DNA of 64,000 nt. Source: Tsukamurella sp. M9C. GTDB lineage: Bacteria; Actinomycetota; Actinomycetes; Mycobacteriales; Mycobacteriaceae. The notes below the pieces were generated by a model that saw only the letters and a list, made by a program, of their open reading frames with translations, ran no database searches and was not told the origin of the DNA. Shown here one piece after another: positions 36,148 to 46,104 of this stretch; the first letter of the stretch is position 1; each line of letters begins with the position of its first letter. The translations under genes were made by a program, and so were the position numbers. The stretch lies in NCBI RefSeq assembly GCF_020169415.1, contig NZ_JAIULG010000003.1, positions 124,001-188,000 of the forward strand. Reading direction: 5' to 3'.

Positions 36148-37787
36148 TCCGCAAGCTGTACAAGACCGCGACCACCCCGCTGTCGCCGAACGATGCCGTC
36201 GACTACGTCGTGATCGGCTCGGGCAGCGCGGGTTCCGTCGTGGCCGGCCGGCTGGCCGACACCGGCGCCACCGTCGCGCTGCTCGAAGCGGGTCGCAACG
36301 ACAACACCCGGCTCGCTCAGGTACCGGGCATGATCTCGATGGTCCACACGGTGCCGCAGCTCAAGTCCCGGGTCGCGTGGAAGCAGTACTCGGTGCCCCA
36401 GAAGTTCGCCAACGACCGGCGGATCCCGATGACGCGCGGCAAGATCCTCGGCGGCTCGAGCTCGATCAACGGCATGCTGTTCGTCCGCGGCAACCGCGCG
36501 AACTACGACTCGTGGGCCGCCGAGGGCGCGACAGGCTGGGACTACGAGGGCGTGCTGCCCGCGTTCAAGCGACTCGAGAACTGGGAGGACGGAGCCACCG
36601 ACCTGCGCGGTACCGGCGGCCCCATCGAGGTCACCCGCCAGCGCCACCTCACCGCGGCCACCCGGTCCTACATGCAGGCCCTCTCGTCCACGCTGGACAC
36701 GCCGGTCATCGAGGACTACAACGGACCGTCGCAGGAGGGTGTCAGCGTCTTCCAGCAGAGCGCATCGGGCGGAACGCGGTTCAGCTCGTCACACGGCTAC
36801 CTCCGCGGAGCGCGGCCGAACCTGCGCGTGCACGTGGGGGCGCACGTCAAGCGGGTGGTGATCGAGAACGGACGCGCCACCGGCGTCGAGGTGCTCGACG
36901 GCAACTCCGTCACCACGATCCGCGCCAACCGCGAGGTCATCGTCTCCGGCGGTGTCATCGGCACCCCGCAGATCCTCATGCTGTCCGGCATCGGACCGGG
37001 TGCGCACTTGCGCGAGAAGGGGATCGACGTGCACGCCGACCTCCCCGTCGGCCAGAACCTGCACGATCACCTCTTCGTCCCGCTGACCTTCCTGATGAAG
37101 GATGCAGTGCACAAGGGCACGCCCCCGTACTTCGCGAAGGGCCTCGCCAAGGAGTGGCGCAGCCCCGGCGAGAGTTTCATGGCCAACACCGTCTTCGACG
37201 CCGCCGCCTTCGTGCGCACCTCGTACGCGAAGGACATCCCGGATCTGCAGATCCACTGCCTGCCGTGGAACTACCCGACGCCGAACCAGGACGCCGACAA
37301 GCTGCACATGGTCGATCCGCGGCCGGGTCTGACGATCCTGCCGACACTGATCTACCCGCAGAGCCGCGGCGAGCTGCGCCTGAACTCCACGAACCCGTTG
37401 GATCAGCCGTCGATCGACCCCGGCTACCTCAGCGACCCGCAGGACACCGAGGTGCTCATGGAGGGCATCGGCATGATCCGCGAGGTGATGAGCCACCCGT
37501 CGGTCGCACCGATGGTCAGCGAGGAGTTCACCCCGGGCGCCGCGTACGCGGACGACGCCGCGCTGCGCCGCGAACTCCCGAATCGCGTGCACTCGGTGTA
37601 CCACCCGGTGGGCACCTGCCGGATGGGCACCGACGAGCGCGCCGTCGTCGATCCCGAGCTCAAGGTCATCGGCGTCGAGGGGCTGCGCGTCGCGGACGCC
37701 TCGATCATGCCGTCGATCACGGGCGGCAACACGAACGCCCCGTCGTACATGATCGGCGAGATGTGCGCGCGGTTCCTCGGCGCCTGA
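36144..37787 (+). CDS. GMC-family FAD oxidoreductase
   Basis: The 547-residue protein has YVVIGSGSAGSVVAGRLADTGATVALLEAG (FAD), RGKILGGSSSINGMLFVRG (GMC signature 1), VSGGVIGTPQILMLSGIG (signature 2) and the active-site region HPVGTCRMG near the C-terminus, typical of choline dehydrogenase-like alcohol oxidoreductases. It probably oxidises an alcohol group on a steroid side chain, inferred from its position inside the fadE26-fadE27-fadD17 operon. It starts in the fadE27 stop codon (ATGA). In M. tuberculosis no GMC gene separates fadE27 from fadD17, so it appears to be an insertion relative to that order. Confidence 0.88.
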   Translation: MIRKLYKTATTPLSPNDAVDYVVIGSGSAGSVVAGRLADTGATVALLEAGRNDNTRLAQVPGMISMVHTVPQLKSRVAWKQYSVPQKFANDRRIPMTRGKILGGSSSINGMLFVRGNRANYDSWAAEGATGWDYEGVLPAFKRLENWEDGATDLRGTGGPIEVTRQRHLTAATRSYMQALSSTLDTPVIEDYNGPSQEGVSVFQQSASGGTRFSSSHGYLRGARPNLRVHVGAHVKRVVIENGRATGVEVLDGNSVTTIRANREVIVSGGVIGTPQILMLSGIGPGAHLREKGIDVHADLPVGQNLHDHLFVPLTFLMKDAVHKGTPPYFAKGLAKEWRSPGESFMANTVFDAAAFVRTSYAKDIPDLQIHCLPWNYPTPNQDADKLHMVDPRPGLTILPTLIYPQSRGELRLNSTNPLDQPSIDPGYLSDPQDTEVLMEGIGMIREVMSHPSVAPMVSEEFTPGAAYADDAALRRELPNRVHSVYHPVGTCRMGTDERAVVDPELKVIGVEGLRVADASIMPSITGGNTNAPSYMIGEMCARFLGA

Positions 37788-37788
37788 G

Positions 37789-39338
37789 ATGACGGCTCCG
37801 CTCCCCACGGTCGCCGACCTGCTCCGTGCCCGCGCCGACGATCCCGGCGCGGGCCTGCGGGCCGGCGACCGCACGTGGAGCTGGGCGGAGCACGTCGCGG
37901 CGTCCGCGGTCCGCGCGTCCGCCCTGCGGGAGCTCCTTCCGGACGGCGCGCCACCGCACGTCGGCGTGCTCGCCGACAACGTCCCCGAGTTCTCGCTGCT
38001 CCTCGGCGCGGCGGCACTGTCGGGCGCGGTCGTGGTGGGGCTCAACCCGACCCGCCGCGGCGAGGCCCTCGCCCGGGACGTCGCGCTCGCCGACTGCGGC
38101 GTCGTCCTCACGCAGGGCCGGCACGCCGCGCTCCTCGAGGGCCTCGACCCGGGCGTCCCGGTCATCGATCTCGACGGTCCGCGGTGGGCCGCGCTCCTCG
38201 ACGCCCACGCGGGCGCCCCGCTGCCGACCGCCGGCGTGACCACCGACAGCCTGCTCGCCCTCGTCTTCACCTCCGGGACCAGCGGCGAGCCCAAGGCCGT
38301 GCAGGCCACCCACGGCAAGTTCACCGGCGCGGGAATCATGCTGGCGCAGCGGTTCGGACTGCGCGGCGACGACACCGCCTACGTCGCGATGCCCCTCTTC
38401 CATTCCAACGCGCTCCTCGCGGGCTGGGCGGTGGCCGTGGCCGCCGGCGCGACCATCGCTCTGGCCGAGCGCTTCTCGGCGTCGGGCTTCCTCGCCGACG
38501 TGCGCCGGTACGGCGCCACCTACGCGAACTACGTGGGCACGCCGCTCTCCTACATCCTCGCCACGGAGGAGCGCCCCGACGACGCCGACAACCCGCTGCG
38601 CGTCCTGTACGGGAACGAGGGACGCGCCGAGGACGTCGCCGCCTTCGCACGGCGCTTCGGCTGCCACGTCCAGGACGGCTACGGCTCGTCGGAGAACGGC
38701 GTCGCCATCGCCCGCACCCCGGACACCCCGGCCGACGCGCTCGGCCCGCTGCCCGACGGGTCGCCGTGTGGAAGCCCGGCACCTCCATCGAGTGCCCGCG
38801 CGCCGAGACCGCCCCGGACGGCACGCTCCGCAACGCCGACGAGGCGATCGGCGAACTCGTGAACACCGCCGGCACCGGCGGGTTCTCCGGCTACTACAAC
38901 GATCCCGCCGCTGACGCGGCGCGCTCGGACGGCGGCGTCTACCGCACGGGCGATCTCGCGTACGTCGACGAGGCGGGCTACGTCCACTTCGCCGGCCGCA
39001 CCGGCGACTGGATGCGGGTGGGCGGCGAGAACCTGGGCGTCGCCCCCATCGAGCGCGCTCTCCTGCGCCACCCGGCGGTCGCGGAGGCCGCGGTCTACGG
39101 GTTGCCGGACCGTGTCGGCGACCAGGTGGCGGCGGCTCTCGTCCTGACGCCCGGCACGGACCTCGATCCGACGGAGTTCGCCGCGTTCCTGCGTGCACAG
39201 CCGGACCTCGGACCGCGGCAGTACCCGCGCCGCTGGCGGGTCGTGGAGGAGCTGCCGCGGACGCCGTCGTTCAAGGTGCTCCGCCGCGCCCTCGTCGACG
39301 ACGGGATCGACGCCACCGCACCGCTACCCGGGCAGTAG
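37789..39338 (+). pseudogene. fadD17: Acyl-CoA synthetase FadD17-like, interrupted by a one-base frameshift
   Basis: Residues from 37789 run through LVFTSGTSGEPKAVQATHGKF (AMP-binding P-loop) and YGSSENGVAIARTP, and then lose the family pattern after LGPLPDG. The pattern resumes in another frame from about 38760: VAVWKPGTSIECP..., YRTGDLAYVDEAGYVHFAGRTGDWMRVGGEN, FKVLRRALVDDG. Adding one G to the GGG at 38758-38760 restores a ~516-residue FadD17-type enzyme (fadE26-fadE27-fadD17 order as in M. tuberculosis). Either a homopolymer sequencing error or a genuine loss of the side-chain CoA ligase. It starts two bases after the GMC gene. Confidence 0.82.
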
Positions 39339-40841
39339 CGCTCGCACCGCGTCGATCGTGTCCGCCTCGGCGGCGGTCTTGTCGGGGCGGTAGCGCAGCA
39401 CGCGGGCGAAGCGCAGCGCCACGCCGCCGGGGTAGCGGCGCGAGACCTGCACCCCGTCGAGCTCGATCTCGACGACGATCTCCGGACGCAGGTAGACGGT
39501 GTGCTCGTCGCGAGCACGCTCGTGCAGCGGGAACTCCTCGGTCTGCCAGCGCAGTAGTGCGTCGGTGAGCCCCTTGAAGGTCTTGCCCACCATCACCGGA
39601 TCGCCGCCGTCCGGGTCGCGGGCACCCAGATGCAGGTTCGAGAGCATCCCGGTGCGCCGGCCGTAGCCCCACTCGGCGCCCAGCACCACCAGGTCCACCG
39701 TGTGCGTCTGCTTGACCTTCTGCCACGCGCGGCCCCGGCGGCCCGCCGCGTAGGGCGAGGCGAGCGCCTTGATCATGACGCCCTCGTGCCCCGCGGCGAG
39801 GGCGGCTTCGTAGTGGGCGACGGCCTCGTCCCGGGTGGGCCGGGCCAGCGCGGGGATGCGTAGCTCTCCGGCCACGGTCTGCAGTGCGTCGAGCCGGACC
39901 GACAGCGGCTCGTCCAGCAGGTCGCGCCCGTCGAGGTGCAGACAGTCGAAGAAGTACGGGCGCAGCACCGTCTCCCCGGATTCGGTCGACCCGAACCGGC
40001 TCATCGTCTCCTGGAAGGGCCGCGGCCGACCCGCATCCGTGAGCGCGAGCGACTCCCCGTCGAGCACGACGGACCGGCAGGGCAGTTCCCGGGCCAGCGC
40101 GACGATCTCGGGCACCGCGTCGGTGATGTCGCGGAGGGTGCGCGTGTAGACGCGGACCTCGTCGCCGAGGCGGTGCACCTGGATCCGGGCGCCGTCGAGC
40201 TTGAACTCGACGCTCACGTCGGTGCCCAGGTCCGCCAGCGCGGCGTCCACGCCCTCCGCCGGCGAGGCGAGCATCGGCGAGACGCCGCGCAGCACCTCGA
40301 GGCCGAAGCCCGCGAGCTCGTCGGCGCCGCCGCGCAGGGCCGCGGCGGCGGTGTCGGGCAGCGAGCCGGAGAGCATCGCCGCGCGCCGCACCGTCTCGAG
40401 CGGGACGTCGGCGGCGCGGGCGACCGCGTCGGTCACGACGCCCGCGAGGGCACCCTGGCGCAGCTCGCCCGTGATGAGTCCGACGAGGAACCGCTGCTCC
40501 GCCGCCGTCGCCCGACCGAACAGGCCGGTGAGGACGGCGTCCCGTCGGGCGACGGAGCCCGCGCCCGAGGTGCCGGCCAGCTCGTCGAGGGCGGCGGTCA
40601 CCTCCTCGACCGTCAGCGTCGGGTCGGCCGCCGGGGCGAGTCCGTCGACGGTCCGCGCGACGGTGCGCCATCCCGCGCCCAGGCGGCCCTGCAGCAGTTC
40701 GCCCGACAGCCACGCGACGACGGGGCGCACGTCCGCCGTCCCGGCGGCGCGGATCACCGCGGCCAGCGCGGCGATCTTCGCGGTACGCGAGCGCGTGCCC
40801 GCGACCTCGGTGGACACGGCGACGACCTCGGCGAACAGCAC
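39324..40841 (-). CDS. ligB: ATP-dependent DNA ligase, LigB-like
   Basis: The 505-residue protein has an N-terminal DNA-binding region, the nucleotidyl-transfer motif FKLDGARIQ with adenylated Lys214, YTRTLRDIT, HEGVMIKAL (motif IV) and WQKVKQTHTVDLVVLGAEWG (motif V), followed by the OB domain ending DTIDAVRALLPG, close to mycobacterial LigB. Such ligases are accessory to NAD-dependent LigA. Start GTG 40841 is the only in-frame start where homology begins. Its 3' end overlaps that of convergent fadD17 by 15 bases. Not part of the sterol regulon by content. Confidence 0.92.
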   Translation of the reverse strand: MLFAEVVAVSTEVAGTRSRTAKIAALAAVIRAAGTADVRPVVAWLSGELLQGRLGAGWRTVARTVDGLAPAADPTLTVEEVTAALDELAGTSGAGSVARRDAVLTGLFGRATAAEQRFLVGLITGELRQGALAGVVTDAVARAADVPLETVRRAAMLSGSLPDTAAAALRGGADELAGFGLEVLRGVSPMLASPAEGVDAALADLGTDVSVEFKLDGARIQVHRLGDEVRVYTRTLRDITDAVPEIVALARELPCRSVVLDGESLALTDAGRPRPFQETMSRFGSTESGETVLRPYFFDCLHLDGRDLLDEPLSVRLDALQTVAGELRIPALARPTRDEAVAHYEAALAAGHEGVMIKALASPYAAGRRGRAWQKVKQTHTVDLVVLGAEWGYGRRTGMLSNLHLGARDPDGGDPVMVGKTFKGLTDALLRWQTEEFPLHERARDEHTVYLRPEIVVEIELDGVQVSRRYPGGVALRFARVLRYRPDKTAAEADTIDAVRALLPG

Positions 40842-40943
40842 CCCGTCATTGTGGCGCAGACCCCTGACAGAAGCGGCGCGACCGCGGGCGACGGTCCGCG
40901 TCAGCGCCACGACAGTCCCACGACAGCGGGGCGATGCATCGTG

Positions 40944-41966
40944 ATGACCATGACGATCACACAGATGAGGACCGGCCAGAGCCCGTCCTCCCCCACCGAC
41001 CTCGCGATCGACGCCCGCGGCCTGGTCAAGCACTTCGGTGCGACCCGCGCGGTCAACGGCGTCGACCTGCAGGTGCCCACCGGCACCGTCTACGGCGTCC
41101 TCGGCCCCAACGGCGCCGGCAAGACGACCACCATCAGCATGCTCTCGACGCTGCTCAAGCCGGATGCGGGCAGCGCCCGCGTCTTCGGGCACGACGTCGT
41201 CGCCGAGTCCACCACGGTGCGCTCGCTCATCGGCGTCACCGGCCAGTACGCCTCCGTCGACGAGGACCTCACGGCGCGGCAGAACCTCGTGCTCTTCGGC
41301 CGTCTGCTCGGCAAGAGCCGCGCCGAGTCCCGGTCGCGCGCCGAGGAGCTGCTCGGCGCCTTCGGCCTGGAGGACGCGGCGAACCGCCCGCTCAAGGAGT
41401 TCTCCGGCGGCATGCGGCGGCGGCTCGATCTGGCCGCCAGCCTCATCGACACCCCGCCGCTGCTGTTCCTCGACGAGCCGACCACCGGCCTCGACCCGCG
41501 CACCCGCTCGCAGATGTGGGACACCATCCGCGAGCTCGTCGCCCAGGGCTCGACGGTGCTGCTCACCACGCAGTACCTCGACGAGGCCGACCAGCTGGCC
41601 GACCGCATCGCGGTGATCGACCACGGCCTCGTCATCGCCGACGGCACGGCCGACGAGCTCAAGGCCTCGGTCGGTTCGTCGACGCTGCAGCTCACCCCGG
41701 CCGACCGCGCCGACGCGCCGGTCGTCGCGCGCACCGTCGAGAAGATCCTCACCGAGACGGCGGCGTTCAGCCCCGAGGCGGCCCGCGTGACCGCCCCGCT
41801 GCACCGCCCCGACCTGGTGCCCGACCTGCTCATCGCGCTGCGCGAGCAGGGCGTCGCCATCGAGGAGATCACGGTCTCCAAGCCCAGCCTCGACGAGGTC
41901 TTCCTCACCCTCACCGGCCGCCCCGATGACGCGGCCGCCACCGATTCCGCCCAGGAGGCGTCATGA
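40944..41966 (+). CDS. DrrA-type ABC transporter ATPase
   Basis: The 340-residue ATPase has Walker A GPNGAGKTT, the signature FSGGMRRRLDLAASL, Walker B LLFLDEPTTGLD and the drug-exporter C-terminal domain (SLDEVFLTLTGRP). With the permease encoded next it forms a DrrAB-like exporter, of the kind associated with daunorubicin resistance or lipid export. I take ATG 40944 as start; GTG 40941 and ATG 40950 are possible. The stop overlaps the permease ATG (ATGA). Divergent from ligB. Confidence 0.9.
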   Translation: MTMTITQMRTGQSPSSPTDLAIDARGLVKHFGATRAVNGVDLQVPTGTVYGVLGPNGAGKTTTISMLSTLLKPDAGSARVFGHDVVAESTTVRSLIGVTGQYASVDEDLTARQNLVLFGRLLGKSRAESRSRAEELLGAFGLEDAANRPLKEFSGGMRRRLDLAASLIDTPPLLFLDEPTTGLDPRTRSQMWDTIRELVAQGSTVLLTTQYLDEADQLADRIAVIDHGLVIADGTADELKASVGSSTLQLTPADRADAPVVARTVEKILTETAAFSPEAARVTAPLHRPDLVPDLLIALREQGVAIEEITVSKPSLDEVFLTLTGRPDDAAATDSAQEAS

Positions 41967-42784
41967 CCACCACCCTCACCCGCGCCCCCGGCCGCACGCC
42001 GGACCGCGCGGCTCCGAACCACATCGGCCTCGCCGAGACCGTCCGGCAGTCCTTCACGATGGGCTGGCGCGGCGTGCTCAAGATCCGGCACAACCCGGAG
42101 CAGCTCTTCGACGTCGTGCTGCAGCCCGTCGTCTTCACGCTGATGTTCACGTACATCTTCGGCGGTGCGATCAGCGGCGACGTGCACAGCTACCTGCCGG
42201 TCATCATCCCCGGCATCCTCGTGCAGACCGTGATCGTCGCGTCGATCGTCACGGGCACCCAGCTCCGCGAGGACATGAACAAGGGCGTCTTCGACCGGTT
42301 CCGGTCGCTGCCGATCGCCCGGATCAGTCCCCTCGCCGGCGCACTGCTCGCGGACGTCGTGCGCTACCTCATCGCCACGGTCATCACCTTCATCGTGGGC
42401 ATCGCGATGGGGTGGCGCCCGGATCCGGTGGGCGTCCTGGCCTCCACCACGCTGATCCTGTTCTGCAGCTTCGCCGTGTCGTGGATCTTCGCGCTCATGG
42501 GCTGCCTCATGCAGAAGGCCACCGCCGTACAGGGCGTCTCGATGATGATCATGTTCCCGCTCACCTTCCTGTCCAACGCCTTCGTCCCGGTCGAGACCAT
42601 GCCGGGCTGGCTGCAGGCCTTCGTGAACGTGAACCCGATCAGCCACCTGGTCTCCGCGATCCGCGAGCTGTGCAACACCGGCCACGCGGGCATCCACGTC
42701 GTGTGGAGCCTCGTCGGCGCGCTGGTGATCATCGCGATCTTTGCGCCGCTCGCCGTGCGGGCCTACATCCGCAACGCCCGCTGA
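41963..42784 (+). CDS. DrrB-type ABC transporter permease
   Basis: The 273-residue ABC-2 permease has six predicted membrane segments and the conserved central region GVFDRFRSLPIARISPLAGALLADVVRYLI plus FPLTFLSNAFVPVETMPGWLQAFVNVNPISHL, the EAA-like signature of DrrB proteins. Partner of the ATPase at 40944. Substrate unknown; the neighbouring AfsR-type regulator could control it. It ends 40 bases before the convergent regulator gene, with no clear terminator between. Confidence 0.9.
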   Translation: MTTTLTRAPGRTPDRAAPNHIGLAETVRQSFTMGWRGVLKIRHNPEQLFDVVLQPVVFTLMFTYIFGGAISGDVHSYLPVIIPGILVQTVIVASIVTGTQLREDMNKGVFDRFRSLPIARISPLAGALLADVVRYLIATVITFIVGIAMGWRPDPVGVLASTTLILFCSFAVSWIFALMGCLMQKATAVQGVSMMIMFPLTFLSNAFVPVETMPGWLQAFVNVNPISHLVSAIRELCNTGHAGIHVVWSLVGALVIIAIFAPLAVRAYIRNAR

Positions 42785-42824
42785 CGGCACCGCCCGCAGC
42801 AGCCGCCGGCACCCGACCGCCGCG

Positions 42825-45800
42825 CTACGCCCTCCGGCGGAGCGCGGCGGTGGTGTCGCGCAGGAGCCGGACCGCCCGCGACCGGGACAGTCCCGCGATG
42901 CGTGCGCCCTGAGCGCGCCACGCCGCCTCCGGGGCGCCCTGCGGCGGGTCGGCGAGCCGCTGCATCGTCTCGTGCATGACCGGATAGTCCTGGCGCGCAC
43001 CGAGCCTGCGTGCGAGCCCCGCCATGATCGCGGCCTCCTCGGACGCCGGATCCGTCGCCACCAGGTGGGCACCGACGGCGAGCGCCATCGTCGCCGCCTG
43101 GGGCAGGTCCCAGTAGCCGGTGATCCCGAACATGGCCTCGTCGCCGGCGATCAGCGCCGATACGAGCTCTCCTCCGGTCTCCGGCGCCACGCTCGCCACG
43201 ACCCCGAGCAGCGCGATGGCGACCAGCATCTCGCCGCCGGGGTCCCTGCTGCCGTTGGGGATCCGCCGCACCAGCAGCTCGCCCGCCCGCCGGTACAGGG
43301 CCGCGTCGGGGGCGCCCCGCAGCCGTGCCAGCTCGGCCGCCCCGATCATCATGGCGGCCACGATCTCGGGCCCGCCGTCGGGATCGGGGTCCGTGGGCAG
43401 CCACGCCCCCTGGAGGGTGCGTTGCAGCGCCTCCGCCTCGTCGATCCGGCCGAGCGAGCACAGGCTCGCGACCAGGTACGCCATCGCCTGCTTCGCGTCC
43501 TCGTCGGCCCCGATCGAGGCCAGCTTCTCGGTTGCCGTGCGGTAGCGCCGCTCCGCCTCCTCCCAGCGGGCCTGCTGGCCGAAGATGCTCGCCGTGCTCA
43601 TGGCGAGCATCGCCTCCGTCCACGCGTCGCCCGGTTCGCCGATCGCGCCGATCGCGGCGGAGTCCTCCAGGGCGCCCACCAGATCACCGCAGTTCTCCCG
43701 CAGGTTCATCCGCGCCGCCAGCGCGTGCAGGCGGACGTCGTCCGCGGGCGAGCTCACCCCGGCCAGCACGAGCCGGAGGAGGCCGTAGACCGAACGCTGG
43801 AGGAAGAAGGCGCTGAAGTAATCGGCCGGCTCGAGCAGCGTTCGCTCCGGCCGGTGCAGCCGGCGGATCATGGTGCGGCCCCGCGCGACGTGCCGCGACG
43901 TCGGATCCGCCCCCGGGGCGGCGCACGCCGCGAGTACCGTGGCCTGCCACAGCTCGCGGTCCTCGTCGGCGAGCCCCGCGGCCAGTTCCTCCCGCGGGTC
44001 GGGGAGGGCCTGGACGATCCGGATGCCGATCTCCTGCACCTGCGCGTGCAGGCTCCGCATCGACCACAGGCCCGCGAGCAGCGGGAAGACCCGGATCACC
44101 GTCCACGCCGCGTCGCGATCGCCGGCGACGAGCGCGTCTACGGCCCCGCGGAGCACGAACGCCAGGTTCTCGAGGTCCTCCGCGAGGCGCCCGATCACCG
44201 CATGACCACCGACGGAACGGTATTCGCGCCACATCGCGGAGGCGAGATCGGCGGCCCAGGACGACATGGCGAGGTCCACGAGACGGCTCTCGGGCGTCCC
44301 GGCGGCGGACGGCGGCGCCTCCGTGAGCCGCTCCTCGCCGAACTCGCGGACCGTCTCGAGCATCCGGTAGCGGGTGCGGCCCCCGCTCTCGGCGACGTGC
44401 ACGAGGGACTGGTTCGCCAGCGAGATCAGCGCGTCGTCGAGCGCGACCGGATCCAGCCCCGTGGTCGCGGCCGCGGCCCCGGTGTCGAAACCCGCGGGGA
44501 AGCGGCAGAGCCGGCGCAGGGCGAGCTGCGCGTCGGGTTCCAGTAGGTCCCAGCTCCATTCGATCACCGCGTGCAGCGTGCGGTGGCGGTCGGGTGCGGA
44601 CCGGTCGGCGGAGCGCAGCAGCGCGAACCGCTGTTCCAGCCGGTCGGTGATCTCCTCCACGCTCAGGGTGCGCACGCGCGCCGCGGCGAGTTCGATCGCC
44701 AGCGGGAGGCCGTCCAGTCGGCGGCACAGCTCGGCGACGGCGTGCTCCGGCAGCGCCACGTCGGGACGCACGGCGCGGGCGCGCTGCGCGAACAGCTCGA
44801 CCGCGGCGGACCCCGCACCGTGGGTCGCCAGGACGGGCAACGGGTGCACCCGCTCCGCCCGGATCTGCAGGGGCGAGCGGCTCGTCGCGAGCACCGTGAC
44901 GCCGGGCGCCCCGGCCACGAGGTCGGCCACCACGTCGGCGCAGGCGTCCACGACCTGCTCGCAGTTGTCCAGGACGACGAGGCAGCGGCGCCGCCCCAGC
45001 GCCTCCAGAACACGGGCGCCCAGATCTCGGATCACCCTGCGCGGCATACCGTCCGCGCCGAGGTCCGACTCCGCCAGGCCGAGGCCACGGGAGATCGCGG
45101 GCAGCACGCCCGCCGCGGAGCGGACCGCGGCGAGGGGCACGTAGTAGACCGGAGTGCCGGCGTCCGCGACGGCGGCGCCGACCGCCTCGGCGATGCGGGT
45201 CTTCCCCACCCCGCCCGGTCCGAGCACGGTCACGACCCGCGCCTCGTCGACCAGGCGCACCAGTTCGGCGACCTCCGCAGCGCGCCCGATGAGCGGCGTC
45301 ACCTCGGCCGGAAGTCCCACGGCCGCGGCGCGTGCGGGCTTCGACGACGTCGGCGCCGTACCCGCCAGCAACTCGCGGTGCAGGCGCGTCGCCTCGTCGC
45401 CGGGCTCGGTCCCCAGCTCGGTGATCGACGTCCGCCGCAGGTCCGCGTAGGCGGCGAGGGCCTCGGCGGTCCGCCCCGATCCGGCGAGCGCCCGCATGAG
45501 CACCACCCGGGCGGGCTCGTCGAGCGGATCGGCGGCGATGCGCCGCTCGGCGATCGCGTGCGCCGCGTCGAGGTCGCCGGCGGCCAGCGCGCCGGCGGCC
45601 CGCCGCGCTTCGAGGCGGTCGAAGACGCCGGCCGCGCGCCGCGCGAGCTCGTCCGCGGGCCCACCGTCGTCGAGGTCGCCGGCCGGGGTTCCGCGCCACA
45701 GGCGCAGGGCCCGCGCCTCGTCGCCCCGATCGCGGAGGGCGGCCTCGGCCCGGGCGAGATCGGAGTCCGCGTCGAGGCGGTAGCCGCCGGCCACGGCCTC

Positions 45801-46052
45801 GAGGACGGCGGGCCGGATGAGCGCACGGACGCGCGAGATCTGCGTGTGCAACGCGGCGTTCGGCGACTTGGGCGGGGCGTCGCCCCACACCTCGTCGACG
45901 AGACGGTCGGCACTGACCGGGCGACCGTCGGCGAGCACCAGGGCGACGAGGAGCCGCCGGGCCCGCACGCCGGGCACGGGCCGACCGCCGGCGACGACCG
46001 GTCCGAGGACGCCGATCATCGCCGCGTCGTCGGGGGCGCTGCCGTCGTGCAC
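42825..46052 (-). CDS. AfsR/SARP-type regulator with NB-ARC-like ATPase domain
   Basis: About 1,075 residues: an OmpR-type winged helix (GVLGPVVAGGRPVPGVRARRLLVALVLADGRPVSADRLVDEVW), a bacterial transcriptional activation domain (about 110-250), an ATPase (VTVLGPGGVGKTRIAEAVG; Walker B CLVVLDNCEQV; SRSPLQIRAERVHPLPVL) and a ~480-residue helical-repeat end. Family members are ATP-dependent activators of export or secondary metabolism. TACGCT ends six bases before GTG 46052 (leaderless), which I prefer; ATG 46019 is the alternative. The adjoining DrrAB-like exporter is the obvious candidate target. Confidence 0.85.
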   Translation of the reverse strand: MHDGSAPDDAAMIGVLGPVVAGGRPVPGVRARRLLVALVLADGRPVSADRLVDEVWGDAPPKSPNAALHTQISRVRALIRPAVLEAVAGGYRLDADSDLARAEAALRDRGDEARALRLWRGTPAGDLDDGGPADELARRAAGVFDRLEARRAAGALAAGDLDAAHAIAERRIAADPLDEPARVVLMRALAGSGRTAEALAAYADLRRTSITELGTEPGDEATRLHRELLAGTAPTSSKPARAAAVGLPAEVTPLIGRAAEVAELVRLVDEARVVTVLGPGGVGKTRIAEAVGAAVADAGTPVYYVPLAAVRSAAGVLPAISRGLGLAESDLGADGMPRRVIRDLGARVLEALGRRRCLVVLDNCEQVVDACADVVADLVAGAPGVTVLATSRSPLQIRAERVHPLPVLATHGAGSAAVELFAQRARAVRPDVALPEHAVAELCRRLDGLPLAIELAAARVRTLSVEEITDRLEQRFALLRSADRSAPDRHRTLHAVIEWSWDLLEPDAQLALRRLCRFPAGFDTGAAAATTGLDPVALDDALISLANQSLVHVAESGGRTRYRMLETVREFGEERLTEAPPSAAGTPESRLVDLAMSSWAADLASAMWREYRSVGGHAVIGRLAEDLENLAFVLRGAVDALVAGDRDAAWTVIRVFPLLAGLWSMRSLHAQVQEIGIRIVQALPDPREELAAGLADEDRELWQATVLAACAAPGADPTSRHVARGRTMIRRLHRPERTLLEPADYFSAFFLQRSVYGLLRLVLAGVSSPADDVRLHALAARMNLRENCGDLVGALEDSAAIGAIGEPGDAWTEAMLAMSTASIFGQQARWEEAERRYRTATEKLASIGADEDAKQAMAYLVASLCSLGRIDEAEALQRTLQGAWLPTDPDPDGGPEIVAAMMIGAAELARLRGAPDAALYRRAGELLVRRIPNGSRDPGGEMLVAIALLGVVASVAPETGGELVSALIAGDEAMFGITGYWDLPQAATMALAVGAHLVATDPASEEAAIMAGLARRLGARQDYPVMHETMQRLADPPQGAPEAAWRAQGARIAGLSRSRAVRLLRDTTAALRRRA

Positions 46053-46104
46053 CCGGCCAGCGTAGTCGCGGACGGTCCGCCGGTCCGCGGTCGCGGTGGC
46101 CCGC

